64,000 nucleotides of DNA. Source: DASQPE01 sp964519805. Its GTDB lineage: Bacteria; Gemmatimonadota; Gemmatimonadetes; Gemmatimonadales; GWC2-71-9. The translations under genes and the position numbers were made by a program. The notes beneath the pieces are model-generated. The model searched no databases and was not told where the DNA came from. It saw only the letters and a list, made by a program, of their open reading frames with translations. This document shows positions 43,650 to 51,502 of the stretch, in pieces (position 1 is the first letter of the stretch; every line of letters begins with the position of its first letter). Location: the NCBI GenBank assembly GCA_964519805.1, contig CAZFKN010000001.1:1-64000 (forward strand), written 5' to 3'.

Positions 43650-44174
43650 ATGCGGCTCATCACGGTGATCGGCCTCAAGAACGCCGGCAAGACGACTCTC
43701 ACCGTCGCGCTCGCGAGCGAATACGTGCGGCGCGGACGTCGCGTCATGACCATCAAGCACGGCCACCACCCCGCGGACGTCGATCGTCCCGGGAGCGATA
43801 CCTACCGGCACTTCCGGGAGGCCCGCGCTGAACGGACGCTCATCGCGGCGCCCGACCTGAGGGTGCTGTTCGAGCGCACGCCCGACGACTATGACGCGGT
43901 GGCACTGGCCCGACGATACATGGTCGGCGCCGACATCGTCCTGTGCGAGGGATACAAGCGCGCTTCCCTGCCCAAGGTCGAGGTGTGGCGGAAGGTGGTG
44001 GGCGGCCGCCCCATCTACGACGCCGACGCCCCGAACGCGGCGGAGTGGGTGGCCCTGGTCGTCGACGACCGCGAGGCGGGAGCCGACGCGCGCTGTCCGG
44101 TGCTCGCCTTCAGCGATACCAATTGGCTTCAGACGCTGGCGAACATCGCGTGGGAGCGGGCGCTGCTGCTGTGA
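43650..44174 (+). CDS. mobB: molybdopterin-guanine dinucleotide biosynthesis adapter
   Basis: P-loop GTPase of 174 residues that assists MobA. Walker A is in VIGLKNAGKTTLTVAL, followed by RVMTIKHGHHPADVDRPGSD, TYRHFREARAERTLI and IVLCEGYKRASLPKVEVWR, typical MobB motifs. ATG two bases after the mobA stop, and its own stop overlaps the moeA start (GTGA). Confidence 0.94.
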   Translation: MRLITVIGLKNAGKTTLTVALASEYVRRGRRVMTIKHGHHPADVDRPGSDTYRHFREARAERTLIAAPDLRVLFERTPDDYDAVALARRYMVGADIVLCEGYKRASLPKVEVWRKVVGGRPIYDADAPNAAEWVALVVDDREAGADARCPVLAFSDTNWLQTLANIAWERALLL

Positions 44175-45427
44175 TCGAGACGGGCCTCGCCCCTGCGGAT
44201 GCCGCACGGCGCATCCTCGCCGACGTCCGACCGCAGCCGGCGCTTCGGGTTCCCCTCGACGATGCGCTCGACAGCGTGCTCGCCGAAGACATCATCAGCC
44301 CGCTCGACATTCCGCCCTGGGCCAACTCGGCCATGGACGGCTACGCGGCCCGAAGCGCCGACGTCCGTGGGGCCTCACCCAACGCGCCGGTGCGCCTCCG
44401 CGTGGTCGAGGAGGTTCCGGCGGGGCGGTTCCCGACCAAGACGCTGGGGCCGGGCGAGAGCATCCGCGTTTTCACCGGCGCGCCGGTCCCCGGCGGCGCG
44501 GACAGCGTCATCCGGCAGGAAGACACCGACGTGGGAAAGGCGACGGTCACCGTCCTCCACGACCGCGATGCCGGCGTGAACATTCGCAAGGCAGGGGAAG
44601 ACATACAGAAGGGGCAGACCGTGCTCCGCGCCGGCACGCCGCTCGGCCCGGCCCAGCTGGGCGTGCTGGCCTCGCTCGCGGTGGCACACCCCCTGGTCCA
44701 CCGACGCCCGCGCGTCGCGATTCTGGCGAGCGGGGACGAGATCGTGGACGTGGACCAGCCCGAGGCCATTCTGAGCGGGCGGCGCACCGCGAGCAGCAAC
44801 ACCCACACGATCGCCGCACTCGTGCGGCGGGCGGGCGGTGAACCGGTCAGTCTCGGCATCGCCGGCGACTCACCCGAGAGTCTTCGCGCGCACCTCGCGC
44901 GGGCATCGGAATCGGACCTGCTGGTGACCACGGCCGGCATCAGCGTGGGCGAGCACGACCATCTCCGGGCTGTGCTCGATGAGCTGGGCGTCGAGCAGCG
45001 GTTCTGGAGAGTGCGCATGCGACCCGGAGCGCCGCTGGGGTTCGGCCTGTTGCACGGGATTCCGTGGATCGGGTTGCCCGGCAATCCCGTCAGCACGATG
45101 GTGACGTTCGAGCTGTTCGTCCGGCCCGCGATCCGCGCCATGTGCGGCCACGCATTGCCGTTCCGTCGCGCGATCACCGTCAAGGCCGCGGAGCCCATCA
45201 GCCTCAGGCCCAAGCTCCAACATTTCCTCAGGGCAATAGTGATGGACGGGCCGGCCGGCCCGGAGGCGCGGCTTACCGGCCCGCAGGGCTCCGGGATTCT
45301 CACCTCAATGGTCCGAGCCAACGCGCTGCTGGTGATTCCGGAAGGACAGTTCGAGACGCCGGCGGGCGCTGAGATCACGGCCATGCTGCTCGACGACGCG
45401 GTCCATCAGGCCGAGCCGGGCTTTTGA
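44171..45427 (+). CDS. moeA: molybdopterin molybdotransferase
   Basis: Inserts molybdate into adenylated molybdopterin. 418 residues from a GTG overlapping the mobB stop. Domain markers are PPWANSAMDGYAARSAD, RVFTGAPVPGGADSVIRQED, IRKAGEDIQKGQ, VAILASGDEIVD, SSNTHTIAALV, DLLVTTAGISVGEHDHL and IGLPGNPVSTMVTFELFVRP. All key parts are present. The stop overlaps the DUF4286 start (TTGA). Confidence 0.97.
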   Translation: MIETGLAPADAARRILADVRPQPALRVPLDDALDSVLAEDIISPLDIPPWANSAMDGYAARSADVRGASPNAPVRLRVVEEVPAGRFPTKTLGPGESIRVFTGAPVPGGADSVIRQEDTDVGKATVTVLHDRDAGVNIRKAGEDIQKGQTVLRAGTPLGPAQLGVLASLAVAHPLVHRRPRVAILASGDEIVDVDQPEAILSGRRTASSNTHTIAALVRRAGGEPVSLGIAGDSPESLRAHLARASESDLLVTTAGISVGEHDHLRAVLDELGVEQRFWRVRMRPGAPLGFGLLHGIPWIGLPGNPVSTMVTFELFVRPAIRAMCGHALPFRRAITVKAAEPISLRPKLQHFLRAIVMDGPAGPEARLTGPQGSGILTSMVRANALLVIPEGQFETPAGAEITAMLLDDAVHQAEPGF

Positions 45428-45726
45428 GCGGCGTCGTCTACGAGGTGACGGTTGAGGTCGACCGCTCGCTGGTCGACGCGTTCGTGCGGTACATGACGGA
45501 GGAGCACATTCCGCAGATCTACGCCACCGGCTGCTTCCGCTGCATTCGCTTCGACCGCGCCGCGTCAACGATCTTTCGCTCTGCGTACCAGGCCGCAACG
45601 GCCGCGGATCTCGAGCGCTATCTCCAGCACCACACCGCAGCATTTCGTGCCGATTTCGGCGCGCATTTCCCAACAGGTGTCACTGTGAGCCGCGTCACCT
45701 GGAGCAGCATCGCGACCTGGGAGTGA
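45424..45726 (+). CDS. DUF4286-family small protein
   Basis: 100 residues from a TTG that overlaps the moeA stop. The ferredoxin-like pattern VVYEVTVEVDRSLVDAFVRY, EEHIPQIYATGCF and DLERYLQHHTAAFRADFGAH is that of DUF4286, a family with no known activity. Coupling to moeA may be only operonic. Confidence 0.78.
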   Translation: MSGVVYEVTVEVDRSLVDAFVRYMTEEHIPQIYATGCFRCIRFDRAASTIFRSAYQAATAADLERYLQHHTAAFRADFGAHFPTGVTVSRVTWSSIATWE

Positions 45727-45770
45727 CCTGCGTCGCAGAGCGTCGGGCCGGCCCGACGTGAAGTTGCCCC

Positions 45771-46763
45771 ATGGCACGTCACGTAGTAAACACCCGCCTT
45801 GTCCGTTGGCTGGTCACCGCGGCGTTGATGGTTGCGCTCGTAAGCCAGGTCGACGTGGGCGACGCCCTGCGTCATCTGGTGAACGCGAACCCCGGCGGCC
45901 TCGTCCTCGCGATGCTGATCCTGGTCTGCGACCGATTCCTTCAAGCCGCCAAATGGTACCCGCTGGTGCGGATTCAGACCGACGAGCTGCCGTTCGGCGT
46001 CTGCATCCGCGCATATCTCGCATCTTACGCCGCCTCGTTCCTGCTTCCGGCCTCGATCGGCGGCGACATGCTCCGGGCGGTGGCGTTGGGGCGGTCGCGG
46101 AATCTCATCCCGGAGGTCGGGGCCTCGATCGTGATGGAGCGACTGCTGGGCGTCGCGACGCTGGTCGTCGCGAATCTCCTGGCGGTCCTGTACGCGTTCA
46201 GCGGCTCTTCCAGGCTCGAGCGGTTCGGGCCCATGGCCGTCGGGCTGGTCGGGCTGGCGTTCGTCGCGCTGCTCACGCCGATGAGCCAGCCGGTGCAGGG
46301 TTGGATCCGGGCCCGGTGTCGGCGCTTCGGATCCGCCAGCTGGACTGCGGTCCTGCGGCGGTTCGGTAACGCGTACTTCGCGCATCGACGCCACCCCGGC
46401 GCGCTGCTGCTGGTTTTCCTCCTGTCGCTGGTCGAGATCGGCATGGTCATCCTGATGATGGCCACGGTCGCCGATGCCATCCACACCCGGATTACGCTCG
46501 GCATGCTGCTGGTGGTGGCGCCGATTGCGCTGGTGCTGTACCGGCTGCCCATCACCTACTGGGGGCTGGGCGTCGCCGACGGCGGACTGGTGCTCCTGCT
46601 GAAGCATCTCTACGGCATTCCGCCGACACAGGCCATTGCCGCGTCCGTGGCGTTCCGCTTCGTGGAGCTTTGCGTTGCGCTCCCCGGCGCGATTCTCTGG
46701 CCCAGCCTCGTCAGTCCCTCCGGTCTCCGCCGCGCCGTTGACGCAGGCGCAACCCGCGTCTAG
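45771..46763 (+). CDS. AglD/UPF0104-type flippase-like membrane protein
   Basis: Integral membrane protein of 330 residues with seven or eight hydrophobic segments. The early RFLQAAKWYPLVRIQTDELP, SYAASFLLPASIGGDMLRAV and later YWGLGVADGGLVLLLKH fit the lysylphosphatidylglycerol synthase-type transmembrane (UPF0104/AglD) family. Members move or modify lipids; no catalytic domain is attached here. A promoter for the next operon overlaps its stop codon. Confidence 0.85.
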   Translation: MARHVVNTRLVRWLVTAALMVALVSQVDVGDALRHLVNANPGGLVLAMLILVCDRFLQAAKWYPLVRIQTDELPFGVCIRAYLASYAASFLLPASIGGDMLRAVALGRSRNLIPEVGASIVMERLLGVATLVVANLLAVLYAFSGSSRLERFGPMAVGLVGLAFVALLTPMSQPVQGWIRARCRRFGSASWTAVLRRFGNAYFAHRRHPGALLLVFLLSLVEIGMVILMMATVADAIHTRITLGMLLVVAPIALVLYRLPITYWGLGVADGGLVLLLKHLYGIPPTQAIAASVAFRFVELCVALPGAILWPSLVSPSGLRRAVDAGATRV

Positions 46764-46766
46764 CTT
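46738..46766 (+). promoter_or_regulatory. sigma-70 promoter of the riboswitch-htpX-terC unit
   Basis: TTGACG (46738-46743), a 17-bp spacer and TAGCTT (46761-46766) overlap the end of the flippase-like gene. A start site near 46773 would place the first transcribed bases just before the aptamer P1 strand at 46777. Good -35 and spacing, modest -10. Confidence 0.6.
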
Positions 46767-46774
46767 CCGCCCTC

Positions 46775-46897
46775 AAGAAGGGGAGTAGCTCATCCGCCCT
46801 CGGGCGGACGCCCGGATCGTCAAGACTGTCCGCATTGCGGGCACGGTCCGGCAGGAAGCGCGGCGAAGGCCGCGTATTCAGAGCGAGACCTTCGTCC
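46775..46897 (+). promoter_or_regulatory. yybP-ykoY-type manganese riboswitch aptamer
   Basis: The leader carries the conserved GGAGTAGCT (46782-46790) near the 5' end and CGAGACC (46884-46890) near the 3' end of the class. P1 can form between GAAGG (46777-46781) and CCTTC (46889-46893), closing the multi-stem junction. The middle holds GTCAAGAC (46819-46826). This class binds Mn2+ and commonly controls TerC/YkoY-type genes, which matches terC two genes downstream. The assignment rests on motif recognition; a covariance-model search would be decisive. Confidence 0.8.
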
Positions 46898-46939
46898 AGG
46901 CCGCCTCGGGGCGCCGGACGAAGGTCTCGCTCTCTTTTT
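46881..46939 (+). terminator. intrinsic terminator of the riboswitch expression platform
   Basis: GAGCGAGACCTTCGTCC (46881-46897) pairs perfectly with GGACGAAGGTCTCGCTC (46916-46932), a 17-bp stem, followed by TCTTTTT (46933-46939). The 5' arm includes the aptamer's conserved GAGACC and the P1 3' strand (46889-46893), so aptamer folding and terminator folding exclude each other. Mn2+ binding would therefore prevent termination and switch htpX-terC on. Confidence 0.88.
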
Positions 46940-46952
46940 GAGGGAGTCCACG

Positions 46953-47789
46953 ATGAACAACGTGAAGACATTCGTGCTGATGGGCGGCCTGATGGGATTG
47001 TTCCTGCTGGCCGGCCAGCTGCTGGGAGGCTCGCAAGGGCTGGTGCTGGCCCTCGTCGTCGGCGGCCTCTTCAACTTCGTGATGTATTTCTTTTCCGATC
47101 GGATGGTGCTGCGCATGTACGGGGCGCAGGTCGTCGGACCGGAACAGGCGCCTGAGCTGTACGCCCTGGTGGACCGCCTGCGGCAGCGGGCCGGTCTTCC
47201 GATGCCGGTCGTGGCGGTGGCCCCGCACGAGCAGCCCAACGCGTTCGCTACCGGCCGCAACCCGGGGCATGCGGTCGTGGCGGTCACCACCGGCATCCTC
47301 AAGTACATGCCCCAGGACGAGCTGGAGGGCGTGCTCGCCCACGAGCTGGCGCACGTCAAGAACCGCGATATGCTCATTTCGACGGTGGCGGCCGGCATCG
47401 CGGGCGCGATCTCCAACCTGCCCTATCTCCTGCTGTTCGGCGGCGGGCGGAGCGACGACCGGGGACATCCGGCGCTCGAGCTGGCCCTGATGCTGCTTGG
47501 CCCCATCGGCGCGATGCTCATCCAATTCGCCATCTCCCGGCAACGGGAGTTCGAGGCCGACCGGGTCGGGGCCGAGATCCTGGGCCGGCCGTTGCCCCTC
47601 GCCAACGCGCTCCGGCGCCTGGATGCCTTGGCGCACCAAATCCCCATGGACGTGGCTCCGGCTGCCGCCCCGCTAGCACAAGTGAACCCGCTCGCAGCCC
47701 GCGGAGGCGGCGTGCTCAAGCTGTTCAGCACCCACCCACCCACCGAGGAACGGGTGGCCCGGCTCGAAGCGATGGCGGCGGGTCGCTAG
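46953..47789 (+). CDS. htpX: HtpX-type membrane zinc metalloprotease (M48)
   Basis: Membrane quality-control protease of 278 residues from the ATG at 46953, with AGGGAG 6 bp ahead; a TTG at 46938 is rejected because it lies in the terminator tail. Two N-terminal hydrophobic segments, then VLAHELAHVKNRDMLI (HExxH), two more membrane segments and the third ligand in QREFEADRVGAEILG. The length and the four-segment pattern are HtpX-like. It is the first gene after the manganese riboswitch and directly precedes terC. Confidence 0.95.
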   Translation: MNNVKTFVLMGGLMGLFLLAGQLLGGSQGLVLALVVGGLFNFVMYFFSDRMVLRMYGAQVVGPEQAPELYALVDRLRQRAGLPMPVVAVAPHEQPNAFATGRNPGHAVVAVTTGILKYMPQDELEGVLAHELAHVKNRDMLISTVAAGIAGAISNLPYLLLFGGGRSDDRGHPALELALMLLGPIGAMLIQFAISRQREFEADRVGAEILGRPLPLANALRRLDALAHQIPMDVAPAAAPLAQVNPLAARGGGVLKLFSTHPPTEERVARLEAMAAGR

Positions 47790-48722
47790 TTGGGACCCTA
47801 CCAGCCGGGCCTCTGGCTGGGCTTCGCCGCCCTGGTCGCGGTGCTGATGGCCGTCGACCTGGGCGTGCTCAACCGGCGCGCTCATGCGCTCGGGTTCGCC
47901 GAAGCCCTCCGGTGGTCTGGGGGGGTAGTGGCGCTGGCGGTCGCGTTCGGAGGGATCGTCTTCTGGCAGGAAGGCGGCCGGGCGGCGCTGGAGTTCTACG
48001 CCGGGTACCTCGTCGAGGTCTCGCTCAGCGTCGACAATCTCTTCGTCTTCATTCTGATCTTCGCGTACTTCAGCGTCCCGGCCGAGGCCCGGCCTAAGGT
48101 GCTGAAGTGGGGGATCCTCGGCGCGATCGTGCTGCGCTTCATCATGATCGCGCTGGGCACCGTGCTGCTCCAGCGGTTCGAATGGATCATCTGGGTGTTC
48201 GGCGCGATCCTGATCATCACCGGCATCAAGGTGTGGACGCAGCAGGAGGAACGCATCGAGCCGGAGAAGAATCCGGTCGTTCGCCTCGCTCGGCGGCTGA
48301 TGCCCATCTCACCCGGCTACGACAGGGCCCGTTTCTTCACCCGCACGGTGGACGGGCGGCGCCTGGCGACCCCGCTGCTCCTGGTGCTGCTCCTGGTCGA
48401 GTGGTCGGACCTGGTGTTCGCAATCGACAGCATCCCTGCGGTCTTTGCGGTGACGCGGGACCCCTTCCTCGTCTTCAGCTCGAACGTGTTCGCGATCCTC
48501 GGCCTGCGCGCCCTGTTCTTCGTCGTGGCGGGAGCGATGGACCGGTTTGCCTACCTGAAGCCGGGCGTGGCGCTCATTCTGGTGTTTGTAGGCTTCAAGA
48601 TGGCCTTGAGCCACTGGGTCCACTTGCCGATCGGCATTTCGCTGGCGGTGATCGTGGGGACGCTGGCGGCCTCGGTAGGACTGTCGCTGTGGCGGCGAGG
48701 CCCGATCCGTCCGGGGTCGTGA
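47790..48722 (+). CDS. terC: TerC-family membrane protein, probable manganese exporter
   Basis: Integral membrane protein of 310 residues from a TTG directly after the htpX stop. TerC motifs are EFYAGYLVEVSLSVDNLFVF and LLVEWSDLVFAIDSIPAVFA with the acidic SVDN and AIDS metal sites, plus SSNVFAILGLRALFFVVAG. Alx, YkoY and YceF homologues move Mn2+ or help to metallate exported enzymes. The Mn riboswitch upstream supports a manganese role. The 182-bp gap after it holds a GC hairpin at 48787-48812 (CGGCGGTC/GACCGCCG) and nothing else recognisable. Confidence 0.93.
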   Translation: MGPYQPGLWLGFAALVAVLMAVDLGVLNRRAHALGFAEALRWSGGVVALAVAFGGIVFWQEGGRAALEFYAGYLVEVSLSVDNLFVFILIFAYFSVPAEARPKVLKWGILGAIVLRFIMIALGTVLLQRFEWIIWVFGAILIITGIKVWTQQEERIEPEKNPVVRLARRLMPISPGYDRARFFTRTVDGRRLATPLLLVLLLVEWSDLVFAIDSIPAVFAVTRDPFLVFSSNVFAILGLRALFFVVAGAMDRFAYLKPGVALILVFVGFKMALSHWVHLPIGISLAVIVGTLAASVGLSLWRRGPIRPGS

Positions 48723-48904
48723 CGCCTCCCCTACTCCTCCTTCCAGACGTCGATTCCGCCCGCCATCGAGCCCACGTCCACCGTTGCGGCGGTCTCCAGC
48801 GTCCGACCGCCGGATGGTTCAGGTTGGGACGTATTCCGAAACACATGTTGCTCCCGGCTACCGGTCTACCGTCGACGGCCCGCCCCCACCACCCTTCTCC
48901 CTTC

Positions 48905-50290
48905 ATGCCGACTTCCCGCCTGCTCGACCGACTCGGGCTCCATCGACCCGAGCTCCGCGCCTGGGCCATGTACGACTGGGGCATCTCTGCAACCCAGGTC
49001 GGCATCGTCACCGCCATTTTCCCCATCTACTTCGTGAAGGTGGCCGGGGCAGGTCTCTCCGAGAGCCAGGCGACCGGGCGCCTGGCGATCGCCAATACGG
49101 TGGCCCTCAGTGTTGTGGCCCTCCTTTCTCCCATCCTGGGCGCTGTAGCGGACTACGCGGCGGCGAAGAAGCGCTTCCTCGCTGGATTCATGGCGCTGGG
49201 CATCGCCGCGATCGGGTCGATGTTCTTCATCCACCACGGCGACCTTGTGCTGGCGTCGGTCCTCTTTACGCTCGCGCTCGTGGGTGCCACCGGCAGCTTC
49301 GTATTCTACGAGGCGCTGCTCCCGCACATCGCATCGCGCGAGGAGGTCGATCGGGTCTCGACCGCGGGATATGCCTTGGGCTACGTCGGCGGCGGGTGCT
49401 TGCTTGCGCTCAATCTCGCGTGGATACAGCGACCCGCCTGGTTCGGCCTGCCCAGTGGGGCCGGGCTGACCGAGGCCGAGGCCACGCTGCCGGTACGGCT
49501 CGCGTTCCTCTCGATCGCCGCGTGGTGGGCCCTGTTCTCGATTCCGCTGTTCCGACGGATCCCCGAGCCGGCCCGGCGGCTCGAGAGCGACGAGCGCCAG
49601 GGCGAGAACCCGGTGCGGGTGGCGTTCGTGCGGCTCTGGGAGACGTTCCGCGAGCTGCGGAACTTCCGCCAGGCGTCGATCTTCCTGCTGGCGTTCCTCG
49701 TGTACAACGACGGCATCCAGACGATCATCAAGATGGCCACGGCATACGGCACCGAGCTCGGCATCGGGCAGGGCCCGCTCATCACGGCTATCCTCATGGT
49801 GCAGTTCGTCGGGATCCCCTTCTCGTTCCTGTTCGGCATGCTGGCCGGCCGGATCGGCGCGAAGCCGGCGGTGTTCCTCGGCCTCGTGGTCTACACCGTC
49901 ATCAGTGTGCTCGGCTATTTCATGCGCACGGCGACGCACTTCTTCATCCTCGCCCTGCTCGTCGGGCTCGTGCAGGGGGGCACTCAGGCTCTCAGCCGAT
50001 CGCTGTTCGCGGCGATGACGCCGCCCCACAAGTCGGGCGAGTTCTTCGGGTTCTTCAGTGTCTTCGAGAAGTTCGCCGGCATTTTCGGCCCGCTGTTGTT
50101 CTACGTCGCGATCCAGCTCACCGGGTCGAGCCGGGTCGCGATTCTGTCGGTGATCGCGTTCTTCGCCGTGGGCGCCATGCTCCTAAGTCTGGTGGACGTG
50201 GCGGCCGGCGTGCGCGCCGCGCAGCAGGCGGAGCGAAGCGTGCGGCCGGTGGGTGAGGAGCCACTTGCCCGCGCCCTGAGGGCGCCCTAG
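48905..50290 (+). CDS. UMF1-type MFS transporter
   Basis: Transporter of 461 residues from the ATG at 48905 with eleven or twelve hydrophobic segments. ELRAWAMYDWGISATQVGIV near the N-terminus, SPILGAVADYAAAKKRFL, LPHIASREEVDRVSTAGYAL and NDGIQTIIKMATAYGTELGI are typical of the UMF1/Atg22-like branch, found in bacteria as putative efflux or nutrient carriers. The substrate is unknown. No regulatory signal of its own is evident. Confidence 0.9.
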   Translation: MPTSRLLDRLGLHRPELRAWAMYDWGISATQVGIVTAIFPIYFVKVAGAGLSESQATGRLAIANTVALSVVALLSPILGAVADYAAAKKRFLAGFMALGIAAIGSMFFIHHGDLVLASVLFTLALVGATGSFVFYEALLPHIASREEVDRVSTAGYALGYVGGGCLLALNLAWIQRPAWFGLPSGAGLTEAEATLPVRLAFLSIAAWWALFSIPLFRRIPEPARRLESDERQGENPVRVAFVRLWETFRELRNFRQASIFLLAFLVYNDGIQTIIKMATAYGTELGIGQGPLITAILMVQFVGIPFSFLFGMLAGRIGAKPAVFLGLVVYTVISVLGYFMRTATHFFILALLVGLVQGGTQALSRSLFAAMTPPHKSGEFFGFFSVFEKFAGIFGPLLFYVAIQLTGSSRVAILSVIAFFAVGAMLLSLVDVAAGVRAAQQAERSVRPVGEEPLARALRAP

Positions 50291-50464
50291 CTTACGCGAC
50301 CGTATGCCCCGCGCGACCCTGAACTCGAGCTGTCCGACGACCATGCGCCGGACCCCGCGCCGCACCGCGATGAACGGCGGGCGGACGGGGCTCAAGCGTG
50401 TGCGCGGACACTGGAGCACGCGCGGGCCGGCGTAGAAGGTCATGGGTCAAACCCGTACCGGAAG

Positions 50465-50496
50465 CCCCGCCGCGCGACAGCTCGGCGGGGTTGTTT
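50465..50496 (+). terminator. terminator-like hairpin directly before dapE
   Basis: CCCCGCCG (50465-50472), a 10-nt loop and CGGCGGGG (50483-50490) are followed by TTGTTT, ending 5 bp before the dapE ATG. It may terminate the upstream transcript, or act as an attenuator in the 210-bp leader of the dap operon. The GGCGGGG of the stem would also hide the only ribosome-binding-like stretch. The rest of the leader has no recognised riboswitch. Confidence 0.5.
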
Positions 50497-50500
50497 GCTC

Positions 50501-51502
50501 ATGGATCCGATCGAGCTGACCCGCGAGCTGGTGTCGCGGGAGTCCCCCACCTTCGCGGAAGGGCCGGCCACCGGCTTCATGGCCGACTTGCTGGAGCACG
50601 CCGGGTGGACCGTGACCCGCCAGCCGGTGACACCGGGCCGGGAGAATCTGTACGCGTACCGGGAGCCGCCGGCGGTCGTCTACTCGACGCACCTGGATTG
50701 CGTGCCGCCGTACATCCCGTTCCGGGAGGACGCCGAATGGCTGTACGGACGCGGGACGTGCGACGCAAAGGGGCTGGCGGCAGCGATGGTCTCGGCCGCC
50801 GACCAGCTGGCCGAGCGGGGGGAGCGGCGGGTCGGGCTCCTGTTCGTGGTCGGCGAGGAGAACGGCTCCGACGGTGCGCTCGCCGCGGCCGTGCTCGAGC
50901 CCAAGGGCCGGTTCCTCATCAACGGCGAGCCGACCGAGAATCGGCTCTCCATCGGCCAGAAGGGATCGCTCCGGATCGACCTCGACGCAGAGGGACTCGC
51001 CGCACACTCGGCTTACCCCGAGGAAGGGTTCTCCGCGATCGCCGCGCTGCTCGACACGGTCGAGCGGATCCGCGGGCTTCCCCTGCCGAGCGACCCCTTG
51101 CTCGGACCCTCCACGGTCAACATCGGTACCATCCAGGGAGGCGTCGCGCCGAACGTCATCGCACCAAGTGCGAAGGCGCAGGTGCACTTCCGGACCGTCG
51201 GCCCGACCGCGCAGCTCCGGCAGGCGGTGGAGGCGGCACTGGCCCCGGGCGTCATCATCACGGCGGAGGTGGAGCTTCCGGCCTACAAGAGCGCCGCCCC
51301 GACGGGCTGGGACACGACGTTCGTGGCCTTTGCGAGCGATCTCCCTTTGCTGAGCGCGTGGGGTCGCGGCTATCAACTCGGTCCCGGCTCCATCCGCGTG
51401 GCGCACACGACTGGGGAACGGATCCGGAAGGCCGACCTGCTGCGAGGTGTCGAGCTTTACGTGAAGCTGGCCAGCGACCTGCTCGCTGAGGAGGCGCCAT
51501 GA
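50501..51502 (+). CDS. dapE: M20-family deacylase, probable succinyl-diaminopimelate desuccinylase
   Basis: Two-zinc amidohydrolase of 333 residues from the ATG at 50501. Metal ligands and catalytic residues are in YSTHLDCVPPY (His, Asp), GRGTCDAKG (bridging Asp), GEENGSDG (Glu pair) and RVAHTTGE (late His). ArgE, DapE and LysK share this form. Position at the head of asd-lysC-dapB-dapA-dapD, with DapD present, favours DapE; the short length is closer to LysK/ArgE-like members, so the substrate is inferred. The stop overlaps the asd start (ATGA). Confidence 0.82.
   Translation: MDPIELTRELVSRESPTFAEGPATGFMADLLEHAGWTVTRQPVTPGRENLYAYREPPAVVYSTHLDCVPPYIPFREDAEWLYGRGTCDAKGLAAAMVSAADQLAERGERRVGLLFVVGEENGSDGALAAAVLEPKGRFLINGEPTENRLSIGQKGSLRIDLDAEGLAAHSAYPEEGFSAIAALLDTVERIRGLPLPSDPLLGPSTVNIGTIQGGVAPNVIAPSAKAQVHFRTVGPTAQLRQAVEAALAPGVIITAEVELPAYKSAAPTGWDTTFVAFASDLPLLSAWGRGYQLGPGSIRVAHTTGERIRKADLLRGVELYVKLASDLLAEEAP

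Noticed and set aside
46938..46952. TTG start for htpX at 46938
   Set aside because: It lies in the terminator T-run; ATG 46953 has AGGGAG at good spacing.
48723..48904. Regulatory RNA between terC and the UMF1 transporter gene
   Set aside because: Only one GC hairpin (48787-48812) was seen, without a T-run or a known riboswitch motif.
50442..50522. Small ORF (leader peptide) ahead of dapE
   Set aside because: It starts at an ATG in the leader but has no clear ribosome site or run of lysine codons and overlaps dapE.
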